64,000 nt of DNA from Variovorax sp. WDL1. GTDB lineage: Bacteria; Pseudomonadota; Gammaproteobacteria; Burkholderiales; Burkholderiaceae_C. The position numbers and the translations under genes are program-made. Below are positions 1 to 8,957 of this stretch, in pieces; positions within the stretch are counted from its first letter, which is position 1, and every line of letters begins with the position of its first letter. The DNA lies in the NCBI RefSeq assembly GCF_001541225.1, contig NZ_LMTS01000148.1:17675-81674 (forward strand). Direction: 5' to 3'. Below the pieces are notes generated by a model. It was not told the DNA's origin and ran no database searches. It saw only the letters and a list, made by a program, of their open reading frames with translations.

Positions 1-14
1 CACACCATCCGACC

Positions 15-1235
15 ATGAAGAAACATCGCATGAACCACAGCCTGCGTCCGAACCTCATCGCCACGCTGGCGGCGATCACCATGTCCGGCCTGGGCGCGAC
101 GACAGCCCAGGCGCAGAGCTACCCCGTCACGCCGCAACAGCGTGCGACGGCGCAGCAAGCGGCACAGGCCGGCGTGCCGCTGTCCGAGCTGGCACCGAAC
201 GCGCCCGACGAGTACACGGTCAAGCCGCGCGACACGCTGTGGGGCATCTCCCGCCTTTACCTGCGCAGCCCCTGGCGCTGGCCAGAGCTGTGGGGCATGA
301 ACATGGGCGAGATCCAGAACCCGCACCGCATCTACCCCGGCCAGGTGCTTTACCTTGACAAGAGCGGCGGCCGAGCGCGGCTGGCGCTGCGCCGCGGCGG
401 CAGCGGCATGGCCGAGGGCGGCACCATCAAGCTCTCGCCACGCACGCGCTACGAGTCGCTGTCGGACATGGCGTTGCCCACGCTGAATCCCAGCGCAATC
501 GAGCCATTCCTGGCCGAGCCGGTGGTGGTCGACGCCGAGACGCTGGCAACCGCGCCACGTATCGTGGCGGGCAATGACAGCCGCGTGGTGCTGGCGCGCG
601 GCGACCGGGCCTACGCGCGCGGCGAACCCAACGCCCCGTTGATGGAAGAGTCCGGCCCGATCCGCACCTACCGCGTGTTCCGCAACGCAACGCCGCTGAA
701 GGACCCGGGCACGGGCGAGATCCTCGGCTACGAGGCGCAATATGTGGGCAAGGCCCAGCTGCAGCGCGGCGAATCAAGCGTCAAGGAAGAGGTGGAGGGC
801 AAGGAGGTCGTGTACCCAGTGCCGGCCAGCATCGACATCGTCGCGGCCCGCGAGGAGATCCGCGCCGGCGACCGCCTGCTCCCCGAGCCACCGCGCCAGC
901 TGCTGAGCTACGTGCCGCGCGCCCCAGCGCACACTATTCCCGACGGCCGCATTGTCTCGGTCTACGGCAACGCAGTGCAGTTCGCGGCCCAGAACCAAGT
1001 GGTGGCCATCAACAAGGGCACCATCGACGGCATCGAGAACGGCCATGTGCTGGCCATCCTCAAGAACGGCGACACCATCATCGACAAGACCGGCGCCGTC
1101 AAGGAGACGCTGAAGCTGCCGAACGAGCGCATCGGCCTCCTGATGGTGTTCCGTCCCTTCGAGCGGGTCTCGTATGCGTTGGTGCTCGAGATCAACGACG
1201 CGCCGCGCATCGGCGACCTGCTCATCAACCCCTGA
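15..1235 (+). CDS. LysM-domain secreted protein
   Basis: Predicted exported peptidoglycan-binding protein of 406 aa. The N-terminus has a basic region, a hydrophobic stretch and an AQA cleavage-type site near residue 33. A LysM repeat spans about residues 67-114 (YTVKPRDTLWGIS ... IYPGQVLYL). The rest is a periplasmic region without a recognised catalytic motif. The ATG at 15 is used; a second ATG at 30 would still leave a signal peptide. In beta-proteobacteria a LysM protein of this type commonly precedes dprA, as here, where dprA starts 19 bp downstream. The upstream region lies outside the window. Role in the cell wall is inferred from LysM only. Confidence 0.9.
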   Translation: MKKHRMNHSLRPNLIATLAAITMSGLGATTAQAQSYPVTPQQRATAQQAAQAGVPLSELAPNAPDEYTVKPRDTLWGISRLYLRSPWRWPELWGMNMGEIQNPHRIYPGQVLYLDKSGGRARLALRRGGSGMAEGGTIKLSPRTRYESLSDMALPTLNPSAIEPFLAEPVVVDAETLATAPRIVAGNDSRVVLARGDRAYARGEPNAPLMEESGPIRTYRVFRNATPLKDPGTGEILGYEAQYVGKAQLQRGESSVKEEVEGKEVVYPVPASIDIVAAREEIRAGDRLLPEPPRQLLSYVPRAPAHTIPDGRIVSVYGNAVQFAAQNQVVAINKGTIDGIENGHVLAILKNGDTIIDKTGAVKETLKLPNERIGLLMVFRPFERVSYALVLEINDAPRIGDLLINP

Positions 1236-1254
1236 CCCGGCGCCCCGCCCTCGC

Positions 1255-2391
1255 GTGGAACGAGACGAACTCGCGGGCTGGCTGCGGCTCACGCTGACGG
1301 CGGGCATCGGCAACACGGCCGCGCGCAAGCTGCTCGCGGCCTTCGGCCTGCCCGCGCAAGTCTTTGCCCAACCCGCCGCGGCGCTCCGGCAGATCGTGAC
1401 CGAGGCCCAGGCCAGTGCGCTGCTCGATACGCCGGCCGAGCTCGGCGCGCTGCTCGACCGCACCCTGGAGTGGCTCGGGGGCAACGGGCCGCCGGGCGCG
1501 ACGCACCGCATCCTCACGCTGGGCGATCCTGCCTATCCGTCCTCGCTGCTCGAGATGGCCGATCCGCCTCTGGTGCTGTACCTGATCGGGCCGGCGCCGC
1601 TCAATCTCGCGCAGCTGTCGCGCAGCATCGCGATGGTGGGCAGCCGCAATCCCACGGCGCAGGGAACCTCGAATGCACGGGCCTTTGCGCGCGCTTTCGG
1701 CGAGGCCGGCATCGCGGTGGTGTCTGGGCTGGCGCTCGGCATCGACGGCGCGGCGCACGAGGGCGCGCTGGACGCCCCCATCAATCCGCTCTGGCCGGCG
1801 ACGGTGGCGGTGGTCGGTACCGGGCTGGACCGCGTCTACCCTGCGCGGCACCACGCGCTGGCGCAGCGCATCGCCGAGCGGGGGCTGATCGTGAGCGAGT
1901 TCCCCCTGGGCACGCCGCCGCTCAACCAGAACTTCCCGAAGCGCAACCGCATCATCGCCGGCCTCTCGCGCGGCACGCTGGTGGTGGAGGCGGCGCTGCA
2001 GTCCGGCTCGCTGATCACCGCGCGGCTCGCGAGTGAACAGGGCAGGGAGGTATTCGCCATCCCGGGTTCCATCCATTCACCGCAGTCGCGCGGCTGCCAT
2101 GCCCTCATCCGGCAGGGAGCCAAGCTGGTCGAGACGGTCGGCGACGTGCTCGAGGAGCTGCGCTTCGATGTGTCCCCCGCGCCGGCCGCGCCGCCGCAGG
2201 AAGAAGAGGCAACCGCGCCCGCGGGGAGCCTGTTGCAGGCTATGGGCTATGACCCGGCAAGCCTGGATGCGCTGTGCGCGCGCACCGGGCACCCTGTTGC
2301 CATCCTGCAGGCGCTCTTGCTGGAGCTGGAGCTCGGCGGCAACGTGGCCCGGATGCCCGGCGGCCTGTTCCAGCGGGTCGCCCGAGGCTGA
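1255..2391 (+). CDS. dprA: DNA-processing protein DprA
   Basis: DprA/Smf protects incoming single-stranded DNA and loads RecA during natural transformation. The 378-aa product has the DprA Rossmann fold (MVGSRNPTAQGT, then SGLALGIDGAAHEGAL, VVGTGLDRVYP and FPKRNRIIAGLS). A C-terminal winged-helix-like segment covers about residues 330-375. The start is put at GTG 1255, because the reading frame upstream of it overlaps the LysM gene and reads as non-family sequence. It lies between the LysM gene and smg, the usual beta-proteobacterial order. Whether the host is transformable cannot be told from this gene alone. Confidence 0.95.
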   Translation: MERDELAGWLRLTLTAGIGNTAARKLLAAFGLPAQVFAQPAAALRQIVTEAQASALLDTPAELGALLDRTLEWLGGNGPPGATHRILTLGDPAYPSSLLEMADPPLVLYLIGPAPLNLAQLSRSIAMVGSRNPTAQGTSNARAFARAFGEAGIAVVSGLALGIDGAAHEGALDAPINPLWPATVAVVGTGLDRVYPARHHALAQRIAERGLIVSEFPLGTPPLNQNFPKRNRIIAGLSRGTLVVEAALQSGSLITARLASEQGREVFAIPGSIHSPQSRGCHALIRQGAKLVETVGDVLEELRFDVSPAPAAPPQEEEATAPAGSLLQAMGYDPASLDALCARTGHPVAILQALLLELELGGNVARMPGGLFQRVARG

Positions 2392-2456
2392 TCGCTTCCG
2401 GCGTCGCATACGGTCAACGCAACCGCGCGGACGCCGACCTGGGCTATATTGGCCCC

Positions 2457-2966
2457 ATGTTCGAAGTGCTCGTGTACGTGTACGAAAACTACTGGCGCGG
2501 CGATGCCTGTCCCGAAGCCGAGCAACTGGGCCGAAAGCTGAGCGCCCAGGGCTTCGACCCCCAGGAGATCCGCGATGCCCTGCATTGGCTCGATGGCCTG
2601 AGCCTCGCCACCCAGGGAATCCAGCTCACCCTTCATGCCGAGGGCACCAGCGCCACGGTGAGCCTGGAAGGCCCGGCTGCGATGCCCGAATCGCCTGGCT
2701 CGATGCGCATCTACTCGATGGCCGAGCAGGAACACCTGGGCGCCGAGTGCCTGGGCTTCATCAGCTTCCTCGAGTCCGCGGGCGTGCTTCCGGCCGGACT
2801 GCGCGAGATCGTGATCGATCGCGCCATGGCCACGACAGGCGATCCGCTGGAGCTCGGCGAGCTCAAGATCATCGTGCTGATGGTGCACTGGAGCACCGGC
2901 GTCGAACCCGATGCCCTCGTGCTGGACGAGCTCTGCGACGACACGGTAAACCGCGTCGCGCATTGA
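2457..2966 (+). CDS. smg: Smg / DUF494 family protein
   Basis: A 169-aa acidic protein beginning MFEVLVYVYENYWRG, the characteristic opening of the Smg (DUF494) family found next to dprA in many proteobacteria. Its biochemical role is not established. ATG 2457 is chosen because the family N-terminus begins there; the frame is open further upstream into dprA. It sits 65 bp after dprA and is probably co-transcribed. It converges on the DUF1631 gene with 9 bp between the stop codons. In Neisseria and several relatives topA follows smg; no topoisomerase is adjacent here. Confidence 0.9.
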   Translation: MFEVLVYVYENYWRGDACPEAEQLGRKLSAQGFDPQEIRDALHWLDGLSLATQGIQLTLHAEGTSATVSLEGPAAMPESPGSMRIYSMAEQEHLGAECLGFISFLESAGVLPAGLREIVIDRAMATTGDPLELGELKIIVLMVHWSTGVEPDALVLDELCDDTVNRVAH

Positions 2967-2975
2967 GCGCCGGTC

Positions 2976-5384
2976 TCAATTCAAGAGGCGTTCCGGATTC
3001 GCGTCCAGCTTGGCCAGCGCTTCGCGCGTGGCGCGCACGGTGAGCGTCTCTTCCTCGGCCGGCACCAGCAGCCCGGCCTGCAGGTAGGAAGCCAGCCGCC
3101 CTACCTGGATCAGGAAGCTGCGCCCGTCGCTGGAGGCGAACAGGTGCAATTGCTTGCGCTCGCTGCGCCAGACGAACTGGACCTGGCTCACCCGATCATT
3201 GTGGTCGAGCATGAACCAGGTACCGACCTGCAACTCGTGAGCCCACTGGAGCATGTCCTCGCCGACCTTGGTGCCGGTATCGGGCACGACTTCGAGCGAG
3301 GCAGCGTCCACGCCCAGCAGCAGCTCGATGCTGGCTGCATCCAGCGGCAGGTCGGTGGCGTCACCCTCATCGGTGACGAAGTCCTCGAGGTTGGCCAGGC
3401 GCTTGGCCATCGCCTCGATCTTGGCTGGCGGAATGGCCTCGGTCTTGGACAGGAAGGCATCGGAAAGCGTCGAGCCGATGATCTTGATCTGCGCCTCCTG
3501 CGGCTCGCCCTCGATGCCCAGCAGGCTCATGCCCTGGCGCAGGCGCTGCAGCAGCTGGGGCAGGTCCTGGATCACGCGGGCGCGGTCGTTGCGGTTGGGC
3601 TTGGCGCTGGCGGCCCACACCAGATCGGAGGCGGCGCGCTTGAGGGTGACGGTCTTCTCGTCCTGGGCGCCGTATCGCAGCGCCGCGATCGCCAGCACCT
3701 CGGCCCAGATCTTGAACAGGAACTCGCGGATCTCCTCGCGCACCGGCATGTCGTTGAGCATCTTGCGCAACTCGATGGTGTACTGGATCGCCATCGTCTC
3801 CTTCTGCTCGACCTGCTGCGCCACGCTCATCACGCGCTGGGTGGCGTCGCTCTGCGTCAGGTACTTGTTGAGGAAGGCGACGAATTCGTCGAACACCAGC
3901 TTGAACACGCGCTGGCCGGTCTCGGGGTATTGCTCGATCACCTGCACGACGCGCCGGATCTCGCCCTCCAGCGCACTGCCCGAGATGGCGGCGGCGTCGA
4001 AGCCCATCACGCATGAGCCCATGCGGTCGATCAGCATGCGCGCCGGGTGTTGCAGCGTGCCGAAGAACTCCGGCTCGGCGATCGCCACACGCAGCACCGG
4101 CATCTGCAGGCGCGCGAACCAGACGCGCGCCGAAAATGGGATGCGCTCCTCGGCCAGGATGGCCTGGAACATTAGCGCCACGATCTCGACCGTGGCCTTG
4201 TCGGCGGTGGTAGGCGCCTTCTTCTTGAGTTCGCTGGTGCGCCGGCGCAACTCGGCCGCGGTCTGGTGCATGGCCGTGGCCTCGTCGCCGACCACGTACT
4301 GCGACGCCATCGCCTGGTACGCGGCCTCGGCGTCGGCGATCGCAGCGGCGAAGGCCGGCGCGGCCAGGCCGACCCCACCGCCACGGACACCCGAGCCTCC
4401 TGGGGCGCCGGCACCGGGAGCCTGAGCGCCCGGCATGCGCATCTGGCCCAGGTCGCCGCCAATGCGAGCGGTCACGAAGCGCTTGAGGTTGAGCAGCACG
4501 CCTTGTGCGCGCTGGCGTGCCAGCACCAGCGGGGAGCCGCCGGTGGCGACCAGGGTGTCGCCGCCCGCGGTGCCCGACCCGCGCCCCGCACCCACGCCGA
4601 TCGCGGCCGGGGCGAAGCTGCCCGGCGGCGCGCCGAAAGCACCCGGCACCGCCTGGCCGCCGCCCATGCCGAAGGAGGCGCTGCCGGGCTGGGACGGGCG
4701 CGCAAAGGAGCCGCCCAACGGCACGCTGTTGGAGCCCGCGCTTCCGGTTCGCTTGACAAAGCTCTTGAGATCGATCTCGGGCATCACGCCGCGTTCAATC
4801 AGGAAGGTATTGGCATCCTTGTAGGCCGCGACAACGGCATCGACCAGCCGCCGCTGCACCACATCCTGCACGCGCGCCCAGGTCTCGCGGCTCAATCCGG
4901 CGGCCAGCCACTGGTCGACCAGGGTGCGGGCCAGCGCCTCGGGCTTGAGCACGTCCTTTGCGTCCAGCTCGGCGGTTCCCTCCAGGAACTGGATGCGCAG
5001 GCGCAGGTCGTTGAGCTCGAATTGGGCCTTGTCCTGGATCGACTGCGCCAGACGCGACGACAGGATGTTGGTCTCCACCACCTCGTCGCCGATCAGCTCC
5101 AGGCGCAGGCCACCGGTGGAGCCGCTCGGGACGCCACCACCCAGCGCCTTGCGCCATGCGGCCTGCGACATGGGCACCCAGCTGGAGCCCTGAGCCTGGA
5201 AGGCCAGATAGTCGTCGCGGTGCTGCTGCATCTCGCGCACGCTGGTCGTCATTCCGGCCAGCGCCGCCAGTCGTTCGCGGACCGCAAGAGCGATCGGCGC
5301 GATCGCCCCCTCCGTGGCAGCCACGAAACGCTCGCGGGTCTCGCGCGCGAGCTGCTGGGAGGAGGCGGGTGACCGCGAGATCAT
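2976..5384 (-). CDS. DUF1631 family protein
   Basis: An 802-aa cytosolic-looking protein of the DUF1631 family, a large family of unknown function in beta- and gamma-proteobacteria. The N-terminal helical part is followed by a Gly/Ala/Pro-rich low-complexity linker (about residues 220-345). After that comes a long helical region with motifs such as MLIDRMGSCVMGFDA, and a C-terminal part (VGTWFMLDHNDRVSQVQFVWRSE) that resembles a PilZ-like or beta-barrel tail. ATG 5384 is chosen; the frame also extends to a TTG at 5489, but without better family similarity. It is separated from secF by about 130 bp. Function unknown. Confidence 0.85.
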   Translation of the reverse strand: MISRSPASSQQLARETRERFVAATEGAIAPIALAVRERLAALAGMTTSVREMQQHRDDYLAFQAQGSSWVPMSQAAWRKALGGGVPSGSTGGLRLELIGDEVVETNILSSRLAQSIQDKAQFELNDLRLRIQFLEGTAELDAKDVLKPEALARTLVDQWLAAGLSRETWARVQDVVQRRLVDAVVAAYKDANTFLIERGVMPEIDLKSFVKRTGSAGSNSVPLGGSFARPSQPGSASFGMGGGQAVPGAFGAPPGSFAPAAIGVGAGRGSGTAGGDTLVATGGSPLVLARQRAQGVLLNLKRFVTARIGGDLGQMRMPGAQAPGAGAPGGSGVRGGGVGLAAPAFAAAIADAEAAYQAMASQYVVGDEATAMHQTAAELRRRTSELKKKAPTTADKATVEIVALMFQAILAEERIPFSARVWFARLQMPVLRVAIAEPEFFGTLQHPARMLIDRMGSCVMGFDAAAISGSALEGEIRRVVQVIEQYPETGQRVFKLVFDEFVAFLNKYLTQSDATQRVMSVAQQVEQKETMAIQYTIELRKMLNDMPVREEIREFLFKIWAEVLAIAALRYGAQDEKTVTLKRAASDLVWAASAKPNRNDRARVIQDLPQLLQRLRQGMSLLGIEGEPQEAQIKIIGSTLSDAFLSKTEAIPPAKIEAMAKRLANLEDFVTDEGDATDLPLDAASIELLLGVDAASLEVVPDTGTKVGEDMLQWAHELQVGTWFMLDHNDRVSQVQFVWRSERKQLHLFASSDGRSFLIQVGRLASYLQAGLLVPAEEETLTVRATREALAKLDANPERLLN

Positions 5385-5513
5385 GTGAGGGACGAGGACG
5401 CTATTGAAACGATTCAGCAAGTCCGAGCTTGCATCGTGAAGCGTAACCGCACAAGGGCACCCGATGCATCTCGGCAACCCGAATCGCAATTGCCCGACCA
5501 GGGGCCGCGTCGG

Positions 5514-6464
5514 TCACACCGTGGCGCCGGCGTTCGGATCGTCCGGATCGCCCTGCTTGGGTGTCGTCTTGACCAGGTCCTCGCGCTTCACGCCCAGCCA
5601 CATCGCGATCGCTGCCGCCACAAAGGCGGAAGAGTAGATGCCGAAAAGGATGCCGATGGTCAGCGCCAGCGCGAAATAATGGAGCGTCGGGCCACCGAAG
5701 AAGAACATCGACAGCACCACCAGCTGCGTGGAGCCGTGGGTGATGATGGTGCGGCTGATGGTGGAGGTAATGGCGTTGTCGATCACCTCGCGAGTCGTCA
5801 GCTTGCGGTAGCGTCGGAAATTCTCGCGCACACGGTCGAAGATCACGACCGACTCGTTGACCGAGTAGCCCAGCACCGCCAGCACCGCCGCCAGCACCGC
5901 CAGGGAGAACTCCCACTGGAAGAAGGCGAAGAAGCCCAGGATGATGATCACGTCGTGCAGGTTGGCCAGCACGGTGGCAAGCGCGAACTTCCATTCGAAG
6001 CGGAAGGCCAGGTAGATCATGATGCCGACCACCACCATGCCCAATGCCTTGAGGCCGTTGGTGGTGAGCTCCTCGCCCACCTGTGGACCGACGAATTCGT
6101 TGCCGCGCAAGGTGGCGGAGGGGTCGACCGCCTTCAGCCCCGCCATCACCTGATCGCTTTGCTGGGCTGAGGTCTGGCCCTTCTGCACCGGCAGACGAAT
6201 CTGGATGTCGCGCGAGGTGCCGTAGTTCTGGACCTGCACGTCGGGATAGCCGAGCTTGGCCACGGTCTCGCGCACCTTGCCCACGTCTACCGACTGCTGG
6301 TAGGCGACCTCCATGACGGTGCCACCGGTGAACTCCACCGACAGGTGCAGCCCGCGGTGGAAAAGGAAGAAGACCGCCAGCACGAAGGTGAGGACGGAGA
6401 TCGCGTTCAGCACCAGCGCATAGCGCATGAACGGGATCGTGCGGTGAATTCGGAAGAACTCCAT
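5514..6464 (-). CDS. secF: Protein translocase subunit SecF
   Basis: SecF forms with SecD a membrane complex that uses the proton-motive force to help SecYEG-exported proteins leave the channel. The 316-aa length is typical. The N-terminal membrane segment is at about residues 13-35, a periplasmic P1-like domain follows, and five further helices fill the C-terminal half (DVIIILGFFAFF, SVNESVVIFDRVRENF). The motif VIFDRVRENF is a SecF hallmark. The gene starts 15 bp after the secD stop, so the two are one operon with yajC upstream. Confidence 0.97.
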   Translation of the reverse strand: MEFFRIHRTIPFMRYALVLNAISVLTFVLAVFFLFHRGLHLSVEFTGGTVMEVAYQQSVDVGKVRETVAKLGYPDVQVQNYGTSRDIQIRLPVQKGQTSAQQSDQVMAGLKAVDPSATLRGNEFVGPQVGEELTTNGLKALGMVVVGIMIYLAFRFEWKFALATVLANLHDVIIILGFFAFFQWEFSLAVLAAVLAVLGYSVNESVVIFDRVRENFRRYRKLTTREVIDNAITSTISRTIITHGSTQLVVLSMFFFGGPTLHYFALALTIGILFGIYSSAFVAAAIAMWLGVKREDLVKTTPKQGDPDDPNAGATV

Positions 6465-6479
6465 GGTTTCAGTGCTCCC

Positions 6480-8360
6480 TTACTTGGCGCCGGCCGCGAC
6501 CTTGTCGGCGTCCGGCTTCCACACCGTGCCGATGGACAGGCTCTTGAGCTTCTTCTTGCGGCCATACCAGAGATTCACGAGGCCGCGCGAGAAGAACACG
6601 GCCGAGAACATGGACGTGACGATGCCGATGCAATGCACCACCGCGAAGCCGCGCACCGGCCCGGACCCGAAGGCCAGCAGCGCAATGCCGGCGATCAGGG
6701 TGGTGACGTTGGAATCGAGGATGGTGCCCCAGGCGCGGTCGTAGCCAGCATGAATGGCCGCCTGAGGCGAGGCGCCGTTGCGCAATTCCTCGCGAACGCG
6801 CTCGTTGATCAGCACGTTGGAGTCGATGGCCACGCCGATCGCCAGCGCCATGGCAGCGATGCCGGGCAGCGTCAGCGTGGCCTGCAGCATGGAGAGGATG
6901 GCTACCAGCAGCAGCAGGTTGACGGCCAGCGCGATCGACGAGAACAGGCCGAAGAGCATGTAGTAGACGCACATGAACACCATGATCGCGGCGAAGCCGT
7001 ACATCACGCTGTCGAAGCCCTTCTGGATGTTGTCGGCACCCAGGCTGGGGCCGATGGTGCGCTCCTGGATGATCTCCATCGGCGCGGCCAGCGAGCCGGC
7101 GCGCAGCAGCAACGCCAGGTCGTTGGCTTCCACCACGTTCATCGAGCCCGAGATCTGGAAGCGGTTGCCAAGCTCACCGTTGATCGAAGGCGCCGTGAGC
7201 ACCTCGCCCTTGCCCTTCTCGAAGATCAGCATGGCCATGCGCTTGCGGAAGTTCTCGCGGCTGACGTCGCGCATGATCCGGCCGCCCTTGGCGTCCATGG
7301 TCAGGTCGACCTTGGGCTGCTGGGTCTGGGAGTCGAAGCCCGGCTGGGCATCTGTGAGGTTCTCGCCGGTCACCAGCACCTGCTTCTTGACGATGACGGT
7401 ACGGCCCTCGCGGTCGAGGAATTTCTCGGAGCCGAAGGGCACCGGACCGCTGCCTGCCTCGGCCGCGCGGCCCTCGGCGGACTCGTCCACCAGGCGCATC
7501 TCGAGGGTGGCTGTGCGGCCCAGGATGTCCTTGGCCTTGGCCGTGTCCTGGACGCCCGGCAACTGCACCACGATGCGGTCGAGCCCCTGCTGCTGGATCA
7601 CGGGCTCGGCCACGCCGAGCTCGTTGATGCGGTTGTGCAGCGTAGTGATGTTCTGCTTGAGGGCCGCGTCCTGCAGCCGGCGCGCCGCCTCCGGCTTGAT
7701 GGTGGCAGTGAGCCTCCACTCGTTGCCCTCCTTGGTATCGGTGGCCGCAAGATCGGGAAACTGATCCTGGATCAGCGCCTTGGCCGCCTCCAGCGCAGCT
7801 TCGTCCCGGAAGCGCACCTCGATGGTCTGGCCATTGCGGGTGACCGCGGCGCCGCGGACGTTCTTGTCGCGCAGGCCCGAGCGCAGGTCGTTGGCGAAGG
7901 ACTCTGCCTTCTTGTCGATGGCGCCCTTCATGTCGACCTGCAGCAGGAAGTCCACGCCGCCGCGCAGATCCAGGCCAAGGTACATGGGATAGGCATGCAG
8001 CGCCGTCAGCCAGGCGGGCGAGCGCGACACCAGGTTGAGGGCCACGATGTAGGGCGGATCGCTCGGGTCGGGCACCAGCGTGCGCTGCAGCACGTCGCGG
8101 GCCTTGAGTTGGTCGTCGGTGGTGGCGAAGCGCGCCCGCACCGAATTGGCGTCGAGCGTCATCAGGTCCGGTGTGAGGCCGGCCGTCTTCAGCGCCTCGG
8201 CCACGCGGGCCTGGGTCCCGGCGTCGATCTTGACGGTTGACTTGCCCGAGGACACCTGCACCGCAGGCGCCTCGCCGAAGAAATTGGGCAGGGCATAGAT
8301 CAGCCCCACGAGCAGCACGACGACGATGATCGCGTACTTCCAGACCGGGTAACGGTTCAT
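6480..8360 (-). CDS. secD: Protein translocase subunit SecD
   Basis: SecD is the larger partner of SecF in the export motor. The 626-aa product starts with a membrane helix (KYAIIVVVLLVGLIYALPN) and the motif PMYLGLDLRGGVDFLLQVD. A large periplasmic P1 domain follows, with the AVLINERVREE-type resistance-nodulation motif (SNVLINERVREELR) in the fifth-to-sixth helix region of the C-terminal membrane domain. It lies between yajC (46 bp upstream) and secF. A long antisense open frame over this gene is a GC-content shadow. Confidence 0.97.
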   Translation of the reverse strand: MNRYPVWKYAIIVVVLLVGLIYALPNFFGEAPAVQVSSGKSTVKIDAGTQARVAEALKTAGLTPDLMTLDANSVRARFATTDDQLKARDVLQRTLVPDPSDPPYIVALNLVSRSPAWLTALHAYPMYLGLDLRGGVDFLLQVDMKGAIDKKAESFANDLRSGLRDKNVRGAAVTRNGQTIEVRFRDEAALEAAKALIQDQFPDLAATDTKEGNEWRLTATIKPEAARRLQDAALKQNITTLHNRINELGVAEPVIQQQGLDRIVVQLPGVQDTAKAKDILGRTATLEMRLVDESAEGRAAEAGSGPVPFGSEKFLDREGRTVIVKKQVLVTGENLTDAQPGFDSQTQQPKVDLTMDAKGGRIMRDVSRENFRKRMAMLIFEKGKGEVLTAPSINGELGNRFQISGSMNVVEANDLALLLRAGSLAAPMEIIQERTIGPSLGADNIQKGFDSVMYGFAAIMVFMCVYYMLFGLFSSIALAVNLLLLVAILSMLQATLTLPGIAAMALAIGVAIDSNVLINERVREELRNGASPQAAIHAGYDRAWGTILDSNVTTLIAGIALLAFGSGPVRGFAVVHCIGIVTSMFSAVFFSRGLVNLWYGRKKKLKSLSIGTVWKPDADKVAAGAK

Positions 8361-8406
8361 CTAGTCAACCTCGAAGGACGGAGTGCGAAGCACCCGCGTC
8401 GTCTCC

Positions 8407-8739
8407 TTACTTAATCGCACCTTTGGGCAGGACCTGGACGACTGCGCTGCGCTGCAGCTGCACCTCGACGCCCTTGGCGATCTCCACTGTCAGGTATTGC
8501 TCGCCCAGTTGCGTGATCCTGCCCAGCAGGCCACCCGCGGTGGCCACTTCGTCGCCCTTGGCGAGGGCTTCGATCATGGCGCGCGCTTCCTTCTGGCGTT
8601 TCATCTGCGGGCGGATCATCACGAAATACAGCACCACGAACATCAACACCAGCGGCAGCATGCTGCCGAGGGAGGACAACATGTCGCCGCCACCGGCAGC
8701 AGCGGGCGCGGTCTGGGCGAAAGCGGAGGAAATGAACAA
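8407..8739 (-). CDS. yajC: Preprotein translocase accessory subunit YajC
   Basis: YajC is a single-span membrane protein that binds SecDF. The 110-aa product reads (M)FISSAFAQTAP, then a membrane segment SMLPLVLMFVVLYFVMIRP, then a cytosolic KRQKEARAMIEALAKGDEV domain. A TTG start at 8739 is chosen. A GGAG Shine-Dalgarno sequence lies 7 nt upstream, the family N-terminus begins exactly there, and the frame upstream (to 8865) has no family character. It is the first gene of yajC-secD-secF. The queA/tgt genes that precede yajC in many proteobacteria are absent; the next gene upstream is the ferredoxin oxidoreductase. Confidence 0.93.
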   Translation of the reverse strand: MFISSAFAQTAPAAAGGGDMLSSLGSMLPLVLMFVVLYFVMIRPQMKRQKEARAMIEALAKGDEVATAGGLLGRITQLGEQYLTVEIAKGVEVQLQRSAVVQVLPKGAIK

Positions 8740-8885
8740 GGGAAGTCTCCAGCAGAGAGGGAAGGTATTGAGTGCGGCCCCCTGCGGGGTTCGCGATTCT
8801 GCGCAGTGCATGGCAGGTGGCCATGAAACAGGCGCGCTAGGGCGGGGCCGGGCCCCGCACAGCATCGCGCATTGTATTCGGCGGC

Positions 8886-8920
8886 GCCCGCCCCGCCGCA
8901 GCTAAGCCGGCGGGGCGGGC
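8886..8920. terminator. 13-bp perfect GC stem-loop after the oxidoreductase gene
   Basis: Arms GCCCGCCCCGCCG (8886-8898) and its exact complement (8908-8920) enclose a 9-nt loop. The element begins 38 bp beyond the stop codon of the minus-strand oxidoreductase gene and lies upstream of yajC. There is no T tract on either strand, so it is a likely RNA hairpin but not a textbook intrinsic terminator. A second small palindrome, GCGGGGCC-G-GGCCCCGC, sits at 8842-8858. Confidence 0.45.
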
Positions 8921-8957
8921 GGGGCTTTCAGGCCCGCCGCGTCGGCGGCCGGAAGTC

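Noticed and set aside
6345..8240. 631-aa plus-strand frame
   Set aside because: Antisense shadow of secD without family character.
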